Assembly: GCA_947492905.1 (NCBI GenBank)
Contig: CANLOL010000001.1
Span: 350,578-414,577 of the forward strand
DNA length: 64,000 nt
Source of the DNA: an uncultured Sphingorhabdus sp.
GTDB taxonomy: Bacteria; Pseudomonadota; Alphaproteobacteria; Sphingomonadales; Sphingomonadaceae
Direction: 5' to 3'
The position numbers were made by a program, and so were the translations under genes. The notes under the pieces are model-generated. The model saw only the letters and a list, made by a program, of their open reading frames with translations. It did not search any database and had not been told where the DNA came from. This document shows, piece by piece, positions 27,974-40,257 of the stretch (within the stretch, counting starts at the first letter, position 1; every line of letters starts with the position of its first letter).

Positions 27974-28450
27974 ATGGATGAGCAACCCTTCATATTTACG
28001 CCCGATAGTGATCATCCTGAATGGTTGAATTGGAGCATAAAAGACACCAGCGGATTTAATGCATCGCTGGGCAAATTGCTGGTTCGTAAAAATAGCAATT
28101 TCGAAAATGATGAGCATGCATTGGTGCGCATGACTCCGCAGCAAAGACATAGCAATTTTGGCGGCGTTATGCATGGCGGGGCTATGCTTGGCTTCATAGA
28201 TGTTGCGCTATTTGGCGCATTGCACATATTGCATGATAGCTGGGCTGCTTATGCAGTGACGGTTGATCTGCAGACCCAATTCACAGGCGCGGTTAAAATT
28301 AATCATACGATTGAGGCCAAAATCTATATCACCAAAGAAACCCGTAGCCTCTATTTCATGCGCGGCACAGTGACGCAAAATGATGAATCCATTGCGGCCT
28401 TTACTGCTTTGGTCAAAAAATTACCGCAATATAAAAAACAATCCAGTTAA
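27974..28450 (+). CDS. PaaI-type acyl-CoA thioesterase
   Basis: A 158-residue single hot-dog domain protein. The HGG motif V-M-H-G-G-A-M with the central helix and the catalytic Asp/Glu neighbourhood (F-I-D-V-A-L-F) resembles the PaaI/YbgC group. Likely hydrolyses medium-chain or aromatic acyl-CoA in the cytoplasm. It is three bases from zapE and starts at an ATG after GGATGGG-like spacing. Confidence 0.88.
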   Translation: MDEQPFIFTPDSDHPEWLNWSIKDTSGFNASLGKLLVRKNSNFENDEHALVRMTPQQRHSNFGGVMHGGAMLGFIDVALFGALHILHDSWAAYAVTVDLQTQFTGAVKINHTIEAKIYITKETRSLYFMRGTVTQNDESIAAFTALVKKLPQYKKQSS

Positions 28451-28453
28451 ACT

Positions 28454-29575
28454 ATGCCAAAATTTATCAACCATTATGAACGATTGATAGAAAGCGGAGA
28501 ATTAAGAGCCGATCCCAGCCAGCGCTCTGCGGTTGAAATCTTATCGCGCGTCAAAGAAGAATTAGAAGCCGTACCACCGCGCGGTAGCATTATATGGCGT
28601 GCTTTGGGACGCAAACCCGAAGCTGTACGCGGCATATATATGTGGGGCGGTGTTGGACGCGGTAAATCTATGTTGATGGATATATTCTACGATAATGTTA
28701 AAATTCATCGCAAAAAGCGCGTCCATTTTCATGAGTTCATGCTCGATATTCATGCACGATTGCGCGTTGAGCGCGACAAGGAAAAAGGCGACCCTATACC
28801 TTCTGTGGTTGAAGCCTTAGCAAATGATGCCAGATTGCTATGCTTTGATGAAATGGTAGTCAATAATATGGCCGATGCTGCTATCATGTCGCGCCTATTT
28901 ACGGGATTAATAGCAGCCAATGTTACCATAGTGACGACTTCAAACCGTATCCCAACGGACCTTTATAAAGACGGGCTAAACCGCGCATTATTTTTGCCCT
29001 TCATTGATTTAATCGAAGAAAAGTTAGATATTATTTCGCTAAATGGTCCTATTGATTATCGGCGCGAGAGGCTTGGTAATGCTACCATATGGCATAGCCC
29101 TAATGGGGAAAAAGCAACAAAGGATCTGAGCGAGATTTTTTTCCGATTAACCGATTATCCGCCCGATCATAATGTTCCAAGCGAAACATTACAAATTAGC
29201 GAGGGCCGCACATTAGAAATTCCGCGCGCCTTAAAAGGCGTTGCGGTTGTTTCCTTCAAAAAGATATGCGGTGAAGCACGTGGATCGGCCGATTATCTAG
29301 CCATAGCCCGCAAATATCATAGCGTCATCATGGTTGGCATTCCTAAATTAGGCCCTGAAAACCGCAATGAAGCAGCGCGTTTTGTCACCTTCATTGACGC
29401 GCTCTATGAATATAAGGTCAAGCTGATGGCGAGCGCCGATGCTACGCCCGATGATCTTTATAAAGAAGGCGATGGCAAATTTGAATTTGAACGCACAGTA
29501 TCGCGTCTTTTGGAAATGCAGTCCGAAGAATATCTATCCCAAGCGCACGGGATTGGCGATAGCGCTCAACAATAA
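28454..29575 (+). CDS. zapE: Cell division protein ZapE (AFG1-like ATPase)
   Basis: A 373-residue P-loop ATPase of the AFG1/LACE1/ZapE family, linked to FtsZ ring stability in low oxygen. Walker A is G-G-V-G-R-G-K-S at 65-72, Walker B is L-L-C-F-D-E-M near 130, with T-T-S-N-R as sensor 1. A conserved F-x-P-F-I-D-L-I lies near residue 185. Follows the thioesterase by three bases, so they share a transcript. Confidence 0.95.
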   Translation: MPKFINHYERLIESGELRADPSQRSAVEILSRVKEELEAVPPRGSIIWRALGRKPEAVRGIYMWGGVGRGKSMLMDIFYDNVKIHRKKRVHFHEFMLDIHARLRVERDKEKGDPIPSVVEALANDARLLCFDEMVVNNMADAAIMSRLFTGLIAANVTIVTTSNRIPTDLYKDGLNRALFLPFIDLIEEKLDIISLNGPIDYRRERLGNATIWHSPNGEKATKDLSEIFFRLTDYPPDHNVPSETLQISEGRTLEIPRALKGVAVVSFKKICGEARGSADYLAIARKYHSVIMVGIPKLGPENRNEAARFVTFIDALYEYKVKLMASADATPDDLYKEGDGKFEFERTVSRLLEMQSEEYLSQAHGIGDSAQQ

Positions 29576-29823
29576 GGCCATATGGAGATTAAGCCTCAAA
29601 CGAGCTTATCATATCGCACCAGATATTATTTTGCTTTCATAACAGGATAAGTTTTCTACTCTATGTAGGGGATAAAAACAGCTAATTACTATTGCGAACC
29701 AATAGCAAAAATAACTGGTAAAGTCTAGCAAACTAAGGTTGAAACGAGTCCATAATAAGCCTAGAGACTATATAAACCAATGGCCATTGTGCCAATATCA
29801 ACAGTATCTATTCTGAATAATAA

Positions 29824-30798
<975 letters not shown>

Positions 30799-30870
30799 AA
30801 ATAAAAGACGCCGTTCAATATCACTATAACCAAGTATTTAAACAATAAAAGAAAGGCAATTGGGACTGGT

Positions 30871-31473
30871 ATGATGAAATATATATCTGCAATTGCCTTG
30901 ATTTTGACTGCTCCAGTGATAGCGAAACAAGAGGCTGTAGCTTCCAGTGAGGTGGATAAACAAACAGTGTCTAGTAATTTTGATCTGCGGATGTTTGCAG
31001 AGTTCAAATCTATATGCTCTGATATTTCCAGTTTGGAGGCCATAAGTACTTCAGCAATAAAAAGTGATTGGCTATCATATCAAGTACCAGAAAGATCAAT
31101 TCATGCAAAATCATTAGCAGGTCTAACATCTCTACTAGCATCCAAAGATATTCAGATATTAAACTTCACTAAAAAAATAACTGGTAAAGATATAATATTA
31201 TCGCTCTCTCATGTTATGACAAAAGAAGATAACGTTATATCCTGCAGGATGCATGATTATTCGGCCATTGGTCCTATAGACTCTGCAGTAATTAAGAATA
31301 GTTTAGATAGAGAACCAGATATTATTAAAGAAGATGCTAATTTGACTATTTTAGCATGGATACCTGGTTTAAATCTGCAACACTCTCAGCTTAAAATGAT
31401 ATATACCCCGCCCGAAAGTCCATTAGTCAATGAACTCAATTTCAAAGGTGTGATACTAATCGCGCAACAATAA
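30871..31473 (+). CDS. Secreted orphan protein between mdh and sucD
   Basis: A 200-residue protein of unknown function with a likely signal peptide (hydrophobic [12 protein letters not shown], cleavage after about residue 18). No Cys-rich or catalytic motif is recognised; it is Ser/Ile/Lys-rich with predicted beta strands. Codon use is unlike its neighbours (more ATA, AGA, TTA), and the base composition is clearly more AT-rich than mdh and sucD. It sits 15 bases before sucD and interrupts the usual mdh-sucD pair. I infer a late insertion. Confidence 0.75.
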   Translation: MMKYISAIALILTAPVIAKQEAVASSEVDKQTVSSNFDLRMFAEFKSICSDISSLEAISTSAIKSDWLSYQVPERSIHAKSLAGLTSLLASKDIQILNFTKKITGKDIILSLSHVMTKEDNVISCRMHDYSAIGPIDSAVIKNSLDREPDIIKEDANLTILAWIPGLNLQHSQLKMIYTPPESPLVNELNFKGVILIAQQ

Positions 31474-31487
31474 AAGGACTCAATAAA

Positions 31488-32375
31488 ATGAGCATTTTAA
31501 TCGATAAAAATACCAAGGTCATTACCCAAGGCATGACCGGTAAAACTGGTACATTCCATACCGAACAAGCTCTAGCCTATGGCACGCAAATGGTTGCTGG
31601 TGTTACCCCTGGCAAAGGCGGAACCGAGCATTTAGGTCTTCCAAACTTTAACACGGTCGCCGAAGCCAAGGACGCAACAGGCGCAACTGCATCCGTTGTT
31701 TATGTGCCGCCCAAATTTACCGCAGCCTCCATCATCGAAGCCATTGAGGCCGAGGTAGAATTGATCGTTGCGATTACCGAAGGCGTTCCTGTGCTAGACA
31801 TGGTGCAAGTGAAAGCGAAGCTTAAAGGTTCAAAATCACGCCTTATCGGTCCAAATTGCCCCGGCGTTTTAACCCCTAATCAATGCAAAATCGGCATCAT
31901 GCCCGGTAGCATCTTTATGGAAGGCAGTGTCGGCGTGGTATCACGCTCTGGCACGCTGACCTATGAAGCTGTGCATCAAACCACAGCCGTTGGACTTGGT
32001 CAAACCACAGCCGTGGGCATTGGCGGTGATCCCGTAAATGGCACCAATTTTATCGACGTATTGGAATTATTCCTTGCTGATGATGATACAAAATCAATCA
32101 TCATGATTGGTGAAATTGGCGGCAGCGCCGAAGAAGAAGCAGCGCAATTCTTGGCCGATGAAGCCAAAAAAGGCCGCAGCAAACCTACCGTTGGTTTCAT
32201 CGCAGGACGCACAGCGCCTCCGGGACGCCGCATGGGCCATGCTGGTGCGATTGTATCGGGCGGCCAAGGCGGTGCTGATGACAAAATTGCTGCGATGGAA
32301 GCCGCTGGCATCCGCGTATCACCTAGCCCATCAGAGCTAGGCACAACATTAGCAGCATTATTAGCAGACGCTTAA
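31488..32375 (+). CDS. sucD: Succinyl-CoA ligase (ADP-forming) alpha subunit
   Basis: A 295-residue alpha subunit. The CoA-binding loop [10 protein letters not shown] starts near residue 15, the phosphohistidine is H251 in M-G-H-A-G-A-I-V, and the G-P-N-C-P-G segment is present. Located between the orphan gene and sucA; its partner sucC is at the left edge of the window on the opposite strand. Confidence 0.98.
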   Translation: MSILIDKNTKVITQGMTGKTGTFHTEQALAYGTQMVAGVTPGKGGTEHLGLPNFNTVAEAKDATGATASVVYVPPKFTAASIIEAIEAEVELIVAITEGVPVLDMVQVKAKLKGSKSRLIGPNCPGVLTPNQCKIGIMPGSIFMEGSVGVVSRSGTLTYEAVHQTTAVGLGQTTAVGIGGDPVNGTNFIDVLELFLADDDTKSIIMIGEIGGSAEEEAAQFLADEAKKGRSKPTVGFIAGRTAPPGRRMGHAGAIVSGGQGGADDKIAAMEAAGIRVSPSPSELGTTLAALLADA

Positions 32376-32419
32376 ATCCAACCTGCGCCGCACCTTCATT
32401 CGGCAGATAGGAACATTCC

Positions 32420-35194
32420 ATGGGTATAGAAAATATCGATCCGCAAGATGAACCCCAAAAAGGGCCAAGTTGGCAAAAAGCGGGTTGGCCCCTTATTGAT
32501 GCGGATGATTTGACCGCCGCTCTTGATCCGATGCAGATGGAAGTCGCCATCAAGGCGGCAAGTGCATCGCGCGGTAAAGAGCTTTCAGGTGAAGCATTAA
32601 CGAAAGCTGCGGGTGACAGTATCCGTGCGATGATGCTCATTCGTACCTATCGTGTGCGCGGTCATTATGCCGCCAATTTAGACCCGCTGGGTCTTTCAAA
32701 ATTGGAACAACCGCGCGATCTATCGCCTGAATTTCATGGCTTCAAAGAAGAAGATATGGACCGTGAAATTTATATGGGCGGAACATTGGGCGAGGAATAT
32801 GCCACCATTCGCCAAATAGTCGAAACATTGCGCGCTAATTATTGCGGCAATGTTGGCCTTGAATATATGCACATATCCGACATTGAGGAACGGCGTTTCT
32901 TGCAAGATCGGATGGAAGGCAAACGGGCCGTTGTTGAATTTACCCCCGAAGGTAAAAAGGCGATACTTTCTAAGGTAATCCAAGGCGAAGTTTATGAAAG
33001 CTTCTTGGGCAAAAAATATGTAGGGACAAAACGCTTTGGCTTAGATGGCGGCGAAGCCATGCTGCCTGCATTAGAAGCCGTGATTAAATATGGCAGCCAA
33101 TATGGTGTCGAAGAAATCATCTATGGAATGCCGCACCGTGGCCGTTTGAATGTATTATCCAATGTGATGGCCAAGCCTTATCATGTGATATTTCACGAAT
33201 TTTCTGGCGGCAGTTCTAACCCCGATGATGTTGGCGGTAGCGGGGATGTGAAATATCATCTTGGTACATCGACCGACCGTGAATTTGACGGCGTCAGTGT
33301 TCATATGTCGCTTGTGCCCAATCCTTCGCATTTAGAAGCGGTTAACCCCGTCGTCTTGGGCAAGGTGCGCGCACAACAAGTCGCTGCTGATGATTTGGAA
33401 AATCATAACACCGTTCTTCCGGTATTATTGCACGGCGATGCTGCTTTTGCTGGCCAAGGCATTGTATGGGAGTGCCTCGGTTTTTCTGGTATTAGAGGAT
33501 ATAATACCGGCGGCTGCATTCACTTCATTGTGAACAATCAAATCGGCTTTACCACCAGTCCGCAATTTGCCCGTTCATCGCCCTATTCTTCCGATGTGGC
33601 CAAAGGCGTCCAAGCACCGATATTCCATGTGAATGGTGATGATCCAGAAGCTGTGACCTTTGCCTGTAAAATGGCGATTGAATTTCGTCAGAAATTTGGC
33701 CGCGATATTGTCATTGATATGTGGTGCTATCGCCGCTTTGGTCATAATGAAGGCGATGAACCTATGTTCACTCAGCCGCTTATGTATGCCGAGATTAAGA
33801 AACATCCTAAAGTCAGCAAACAATATGGTGAGCGCCTGATTGATGAAGGCGTGGTCGATCAACAATGGATCGATGCTATTACCAAAGAATATAATGACTT
33901 TTTGGAAAAAGAATTTGAATTGGGTAAAAATTACACCCCCGATAAAGCCGATTGGTTTGAAGGACGTTGGAGCGGTTTAAGCGCGCCAGCAGATCCCGAA
34001 ACGGCGCGCCGTAATGTGGAAACGGCTATTGATGCCAAATTGTTTGAAAGCTTGGGCCGCACGCTTACGACTATTCCGAACCATGTCAATATTCACAAAA
34101 CATTAGGCCGCGTTATCGCCGCCAAACAAAAAATGTTTGATGAAGGCAAAGGCTTTGATTGGGCAACCGGAGAGGCGCTTGCCTTTGGTTCTCTCATTAG
34201 CGAAGGTTATAATGTGCGCTTATCAGGCCAAGACAGCGGGCGCGGCACATTTAGCCACCGTCATGCCGTTTGGATTGATCAGAAAACAGGCGATCGTCAT
34301 ATTCCGCTCTCTACCGTACCGCATGGCCGTTTCGAAGTATTAGACAGCCCCTTGTCTGAATATGGTGTGCTGGGGTTTGAATATGGATATGCCATGGCGG
34401 ATCCCAAATCCTTAGTACTCTGGGAAGCGCAATTTGGCGATTTCGCCAATGGTGCGCAAATCATGATTGATCAATTTATCGCTAGTGGCGAGGCCAAATG
34501 GCTGCGCGCTAATGGTTTGGTCATGCTGTTACCGCATGGATATGAAGGCCAAGGGCCAGAGCATAGTAGCGCCCGTTTAGAGCGTTTCTTACAACTGTGC
34601 GCGGGCGATAATATCCAAGTGTGCAACATCACGACACCTGCAAATTATTTCCATGTACTGCGCCGTCAGATGATGCGTTCATTCCGCAAACCAATGGTGA
34701 TTATGGCCCCGAAATCACTGCTACGCCATAAAATGGCTGTATCAGATGCAGAGGAATTCCAAGGCGAAAATCATTTCATGCGGATAAAGTCGGATACCAA
34801 TCCGCCAGCCGATAAAGATATAAAACGTCTTGTGCTTTGTTCTGGTAAAGTGGCGTTTGATTTAATCGAAGCGCGCGATGCCGCTAAGGATAAAAACACA
34901 TCAATCGTCCGTATTGAACAGCTTTATCCATTCCCCAGCGAACCATTGGTAACGCGCCTTAAACGTATGACAAATTTAGAAGAAGTCATTTGGGCCCAAG
35001 AAGAGCCGCAAAATAATGGTAGCTGGTTCTTTGTAAATCCAATCATCGAGCAATGTTTGATTGATGCTGGCGTGAAACCTAAACGCGCAAGCTATGCTGG
35101 CCGCGCTGCATCAGCATCGCCAGCCACTGGATTTGCACCCGTTCATAAAAAACAACAAGAAACTCTGGTCGCGCAAGCATTAGGGCATGAATAA
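32420..35194 (+). CDS. sucA: 2-oxoglutarate dehydrogenase E1
   Basis: A 924-residue thiamine-diphosphate E1 of the 2-oxoglutarate dehydrogenase complex. TPP-region motifs H-G-D-A-A-F-A-G-Q-G and I-G-F-T-T-S-P, the R-F-G-H-N-E-G-D-E-P loop and the C-terminal transketolase domain are all visible. Compared with E. coli SucA, the N-terminal segment that contacts E2 (the stretch with the W-I-E-Q-L-Y type sequence) is missing; it begins directly with a P-S-W-Q-K-A-G-W region. This short N-terminus appears typical of sphingomonads. Followed by sucB after 33 bases. Confidence 0.97.
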   Translation: MGIENIDPQDEPQKGPSWQKAGWPLIDADDLTAALDPMQMEVAIKAASASRGKELSGEALTKAAGDSIRAMMLIRTYRVRGHYAANLDPLGLSKLEQPRDLSPEFHGFKEEDMDREIYMGGTLGEEYATIRQIVETLRANYCGNVGLEYMHISDIEERRFLQDRMEGKRAVVEFTPEGKKAILSKVIQGEVYESFLGKKYVGTKRFGLDGGEAMLPALEAVIKYGSQYGVEEIIYGMPHRGRLNVLSNVMAKPYHVIFHEFSGGSSNPDDVGGSGDVKYHLGTSTDREFDGVSVHMSLVPNPSHLEAVNPVVLGKVRAQQVAADDLENHNTVLPVLLHGDAAFAGQGIVWECLGFSGIRGYNTGGCIHFIVNNQIGFTTSPQFARSSPYSSDVAKGVQAPIFHVNGDDPEAVTFACKMAIEFRQKFGRDIVIDMWCYRRFGHNEGDEPMFTQPLMYAEIKKHPKVSKQYGERLIDEGVVDQQWIDAITKEYNDFLEKEFELGKNYTPDKADWFEGRWSGLSAPADPETARRNVETAIDAKLFESLGRTLTTIPNHVNIHKTLGRVIAAKQKMFDEGKGFDWATGEALAFGSLISEGYNVRLSGQDSGRGTFSHRHAVWIDQKTGDRHIPLSTVPHGRFEVLDSPLSEYGVLGFEYGYAMADPKSLVLWEAQFGDFANGAQIMIDQFIASGEAKWLRANGLVMLLPHGYEGQGPEHSSARLERFLQLCAGDNIQVCNITTPANYFHVLRRQMMRSFRKPMVIMAPKSLLRHKMAVSDAEEFQGENHFMRIKSDTNPPADKDIKRLVLCSGKVAFDLIEARDAAKDKNTSIVRIEQLYPFPSEPLVTRLKRMTNLEEVIWAQEEPQNNGSWFFVNPIIEQCLIDAGVKPKRASYAGRAASASPATGFAPVHKKQQETLVAQALGHE

Positions 35195-35227
35195 ATTATT
35201 TTCCTTTTAGATTGAGGACAGAATATT

Positions 35228-36463
35228 ATGGCAAGCGAAGTTAAAGTCCCCGTATTGGGCGAATCTATTACCGAAGCAACAATCGGTGAATGGCTTAAAA
35301 AACCGGGAGAAGCGGTTGAAAGCGATGAGCCTATTGCCAGTCTTGAAACGGACAAAGTGACCATTGAAGTGCCTGCGCCTAGCGCCGGCGTGATGGGCGA
35401 TTATATTTCGCAGCTTGGCGATACTGTTGAGGTTGGCGCGGTGATTGCCATGATCGAAGAAGGAAGCGGCGCATCATCAAGCAAATCAGAGTCATCAGCA
35501 GCTAAACCTGCGGCTGCTAAATCAGAAGCTGCACAGGCCAGTGCACCAACGGGTGAGATGCCAACCATGTCACCAACCGTTAGGCGTCTGGTATTAGAAC
35601 ATGGCATAGATCCCACCAAAGTCAGTGGAACAGGCAAAGATGGTCGCCTAACCAAAGAAGACATATTAGCCGCCGTTGAGTCGCAAGGCAGCAATCCGCC
35701 AGCCGATAGCGATAATAAGCAAGCAGCAGAGAGCAGCGCAGATGCACCGGTAGCAGCCGAGCGCGGCGAAGAGCGTCAGCGCATGACACGTTTGCGTCAA
35801 ACCATTGCTAAAAGATTGAAATCTGCGCAAGAAGAAGCGGCCTTGCTAACCACATTTAACGATGTGGATATGAGCGCAGTTATGGAAACGCGCGCAAAAT
35901 ATAAAGAATTGTTTGAGAAAAAACATGGCGTGAGATTAGGCTTTATGGGCTTTTTTGCGAAAGCAGCAGCCCTAGCCGCGAAAAGCGTTCCATCGGTCAA
36001 TGCGCAAATTGATGACGATGAGATTGTATATTATAATTATCTAGACATTAGCGTCGCGGTAAGCGCCCCCAATGGGCTGGTTGTTCCTGTGGTTCGCAAT
36101 GCAGATAGTATGAGCTTTGCTGAGATTGAATCAACCATAGGGGATTTTGGTAAACGCGCCAAAAAAGGCGAGCTTACTATGGATGAGATGAAAGGCGGTA
36201 CTTTCACCATTTCCAACGGCGGTGTCTTTGGCAGCCTTATGTCCACGCCAATCATTAACCCGCCGCAAAGCGCGGTTTTGGGTCTGCACAGAATAGAACA
36301 ACGACCTGTTGTATTGGATGATGGCAGCATAGCGGCCCGCCCCATGATGTATATTGCGCTAAGCTATGATCATCGCTTAATCGACGGGCGCGAAGCAGTA
36401 ACTTTCTTGAAAATCATCAAAGAAGCAATCGAAGACCCCACACGTTTGTTGATTGATCTCTAA
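35228..36463 (+). CDS. sucB: Dihydrolipoyl succinyltransferase (E2)
   Basis: A 411-residue E2 of the 2-oxoglutarate dehydrogenase complex. One lipoyl domain at the N-terminus carries the lipoyl-lysine K43 in E-T-D-K-V; an Ala/Ser/Lys-rich linker follows (about 80-112), then the E1/E3-binding domain ([11 protein letters not shown]) near 120-155, a second linker, and the catalytic domain ending with D-H-R-L-I-D-G-R (H382, D386). Length and order are standard. Confidence 0.98.
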   Translation: MASEVKVPVLGESITEATIGEWLKKPGEAVESDEPIASLETDKVTIEVPAPSAGVMGDYISQLGDTVEVGAVIAMIEEGSGASSSKSESSAAKPAAAKSEAAQASAPTGEMPTMSPTVRRLVLEHGIDPTKVSGTGKDGRLTKEDILAAVESQGSNPPADSDNKQAAESSADAPVAAERGEERQRMTRLRQTIAKRLKSAQEEAALLTTFNDVDMSAVMETRAKYKELFEKKHGVRLGFMGFFAKAAALAAKSVPSVNAQIDDDEIVYYNYLDISVAVSAPNGLVVPVVRNADSMSFAEIESTIGDFGKRAKKGELTMDEMKGGTFTISNGGVFGSLMSTPIINPPQSAVLGLHRIEQRPVVLDDGSIAARPMMYIALSYDHRLIDGREAVTFLKIIKEAIEDPTRLLIDL

Positions 36464-36495
36464 TTTTAAAATCCGCTTACCAAAAGGAATATAAT

Positions 36496-37914
36496 ATGGC
36501 CGATAATTTTGATTATGATGTTTTGGTAATTGGTGCTGGGCCGGGCGGTTATGTTGCGGCCATTCGCGCTGCGCAATTGGGTTTGAAAACTGCATGCGTC
36601 GAGAGCCGCGAAACATTAGGCGGCACATGTTTGAACGTAGGGTGTATTCCATCAAAAGCATTATTGCATGCATCAGAATTATTTCATGAAGCATCATCGG
36701 GCGCGATGGAAAAATTTGGTATCAAGGTCAAAGGGGCTGAATTGGACCTAGAAGCCATGCATGCGGAAAAGAGCAAAGCCGTAGGCGAGCTTACTGGCGG
36801 CATTGAGTTTTTATTCAAGAAAAATAAAGTCACATGGATAAAAGGACGTGCTGGCTTTACTGGCCCGAATAGCGTCGAAGTTGCCCATGGAGACGACAGC
36901 CAAAGCGTGTCGGCCAAGGATATTATCATTGCTACAGGTTCCAGCGTTGCTCCTCTACCTGGAGTGGAAGTTGATAATGATGGCGGCATAATAGTGGACA
37001 GCACTGGCGCTCTAAATCTACCCGCAGTGCCTAAGCATTTGGTTGTAATTGGCGGCGGTGTTATTGGCCTAGAACTTGGCAGCGTTTGGGGCCGTTTGGG
37101 CGCAAAAGTGACTGTCGTTGAATATCTCGACCAAATTCTACCCGGGATGGATGGCGGCGTGCGCAAAGAAGCCGCTAAGATTTTCAAAAAACAGGGCTTT
37201 GAGATGAAAATGTCGACTAAGGTCACTGGCGTTAGCGTGAAAGGCAAAAAAGCTACAGTTTCCGTAGAACCAGCCAAAGGCGGCGACACAGAGACGATCG
37301 AAGCTGATGCTGTCCTTGTTTGTATTGGCCGGCGCCCCAACACCGATGGTCTGAACCTAGAAGCTGCTAGCCTGAAAACCAATGATCGCGGCCAAGTCGA
37401 AATGGACCACCGTATGCAAACATCTGTGCCTAGCATTTGGGCCATTGGTGATGTTGCACCGGGCCTTATGCTTGCGCACCGCGCAGAAGACGAAGGCATT
37501 GCCGTTGCAGAAAATATTGCTGGCCAAACAGGCATAGTGAACCATGACATCATTCCAGGCGTTGTTTATACGCACCCTGAAATTGCATCGGTTGGCAAAA
37601 CAGAGGAAGAGCTTAAAGAAGCAGGCATTGATTATAAGGTCGGCAAGTTTCCATTCATGGCCAATAGCCGCGCCAAAACCAATCGCGATACCGATGGTTT
37701 TGTGAAAATCTTGGCCGATGCAGAAACGGACCGCGTTCTAGGGGCGCACATCATATCGTCTTTAGCAGGCACATTGATTGCGCAAATTGCGCAAGCTATG
37801 GAATTTGGCACAACCTCCGAAGATATTGCCTATACTTGCCATGCGCATCCCACGCACAGTGAAGCTGTGAAAGAGGCTGCTATGGACGTACTCGGCAAAC
37901 CTATTCATGCCTGA
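36496..37914 (+). CDS. lpdA: Dihydrolipoyl dehydrogenase (E3)
   Basis: A 472-residue FAD-dependent E3 shared by the 2-oxo-acid dehydrogenases. The FAD loop is G-A-G-P-G-G-Y (13-19), the redox-active disulfide is C45/C50 in G-G-T-C-L-N-V-G-C, the NAD loop is G-G-G-V-I-G-L-E, and the active-site His lies in H-A-H-P-T-H-S-E near the C-terminus. It overlaps the channel gene by one base. Confidence 0.98.
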   Translation: MADNFDYDVLVIGAGPGGYVAAIRAAQLGLKTACVESRETLGGTCLNVGCIPSKALLHASELFHEASSGAMEKFGIKVKGAELDLEAMHAEKSKAVGELTGGIEFLFKKNKVTWIKGRAGFTGPNSVEVAHGDDSQSVSAKDIIIATGSSVAPLPGVEVDNDGGIIVDSTGALNLPAVPKHLVVIGGGVIGLELGSVWGRLGAKVTVVEYLDQILPGMDGGVRKEAAKIFKKQGFEMKMSTKVTGVSVKGKKATVSVEPAKGGDTETIEADAVLVCIGRRPNTDGLNLEAASLKTNDRGQVEMDHRMQTSVPSIWAIGDVAPGLMLAHRAEDEGIAVAENIAGQTGIVNHDIIPGVVYTHPEIASVGKTEEELKEAGIDYKVGKFPFMANSRAKTNRDTDGFVKILADAETDRVLGAHIISSLAGTLIAQIAQAMEFGTTSEDIAYTCHAHPTHSEAVKEAAMDVLGKPIHA

Positions 37915-38579
37915 TGGCAAGCCCTTTATTAAATGTTGACCCAATAGCCCTAGCAGCGCCGCTGCTGATATGGATGGATTATTTTGGCGTTGCTATTTTT
38001 GCAGCATCTGGCGCTTTAGCAGCAGCGCGCATGGGACAAACATTTGTGACATTTGTATTTTTTGCTTTTGCGACCGGCGTCGGAGGTGGTACGGTAAGAG
38101 ATATATTGCTCGGTGCGCCTGTTTTTTGGATGGGCGAGAAATATTTGCTGGCTGCTATAGTGTTAAGCGCCATGATAATTTGGTTTATCCCAAGCACTTG
38201 GAAGATAGACAGATTATTGGCAAATTTAGACGGCTTGGGCCTCGCGGTATATAGCGTGTTTGGAACTTCAAAAGCTATTAGCTATGGTGTCCCCCCGCTC
38301 TCGGCTATTGTGATGGGTATATTCACTGCCAGTCTGGGCGGCATCATTAGAGATATATTGGCCAATCAACCATCTATCATCATGCGGCCAGAATTATATG
38401 TTTCTGCTTCTGCTCTAGCATCAGCATCCTATGTTATTTTTACGGAATTTGGGATGTTGCCATGGTGGGCGGCTATAATAGCAGGCACTTCTGGCTTTAT
38501 GTTGCGCTATGCTGGTATTAAATGGGGTTGGAGTTTACCGCAATATTCAAGCAAAAAGGGTGCGGATTTAGATTCTTGA
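37914..38579 (+). CDS. TRIC-type cation channel (UPF0126)
   Basis: A 221-residue inner-membrane protein with seven membrane segments made of two tandem UPF0126 halves, each with a glycine-rich K-binding helix pair (G-G-G-T-V-R-D near residue 55 and G-G-I-I-R-D near residue 140). Bacterial TRIC homologues pass K+ or other monovalent cations as trimers. The start shares one base with the lpdA stop, so it is the last gene of the TCA transcript. Confidence 0.93.
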   Translation: MASPLLNVDPIALAAPLLIWMDYFGVAIFAASGALAAARMGQTFVTFVFFAFATGVGGGTVRDILLGAPVFWMGEKYLLAAIVLSAMIIWFIPSTWKIDRLLANLDGLGLAVYSVFGTSKAISYGVPPLSAIVMGIFTASLGGIIRDILANQPSIIMRPELYVSASALASASYVIFTEFGMLPWWAAIIAGTSGFMLRYAGIKWGWSLPQYSSKKGADLDS

Positions 38580-38599
38580 GAATGTTAAACTCAAGAAAA

Positions 38600-38773
38600 T
38601 TAGCTATTGCTAATAATCGGCTGCTCTACACTGATAGCACGCACTTCATCATAAACATGTTTATGACCTTCATTCTCAGGCTCGACGAAACTAATGGCCA
38701 TAAAACCAATAGTCATACCGCCAATCAGAGTGACGATTAAATCCGAAGATAACATTTTAAATAATTTTGTCAT
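38600..38773 (-). CDS. Small single-pass membrane protein, 57 residues
   Basis: A 57-residue frame below common length cut-offs. It starts M-T-K-L-F-K-M-L, has one hydrophobic helix (about residues 11-30, with I-G-G-M-T-I-G-F-M-A) and a short His/Glu-containing tail. The ribosome site is weak (AGGCG). Base use fits a real gene and no other gene competes for this 170-base gap, which converges with the TRIC gene. No function is known. Confidence 0.5.
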   Translation of the reverse strand: MTKLFKMLSSDLIVTLIGGMTIGFMAISFVEPENEGHKHVYDEVRAISVEQPIISNS

Positions 38774-38960
38774 TTTACGCCTAATTTCATTTACCTAATA
38801 TCTCAAAGAAGATTGTTTGAGAATGTTCACTATAGGTTTCGCGGTAAATGCAAAAAAGGTTTCAATATTGGATTAAAAAATGATGATTATTATAGGGATT
38901 AAAAATATATTATTTAATATCAAAACCTTATATTTGTTTAATGTTGTAAAATTATCACAT

Positions 38961-40208
<1,248 letters not shown>

Positions 40209-40257
40209 CTAAGCCTCTAATCCCGTAGGGTTAATTGCGCAACACCTTAATGATAAT

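Noticed and set aside
36684-37553. A 289-residue open frame on the strand opposite lpdA
   Set aside because: It is fully covered by the real lpdA gene, is rich in Ser, Pro and Thr as shadow frames are, and has no recognisable motif or ribosome site.
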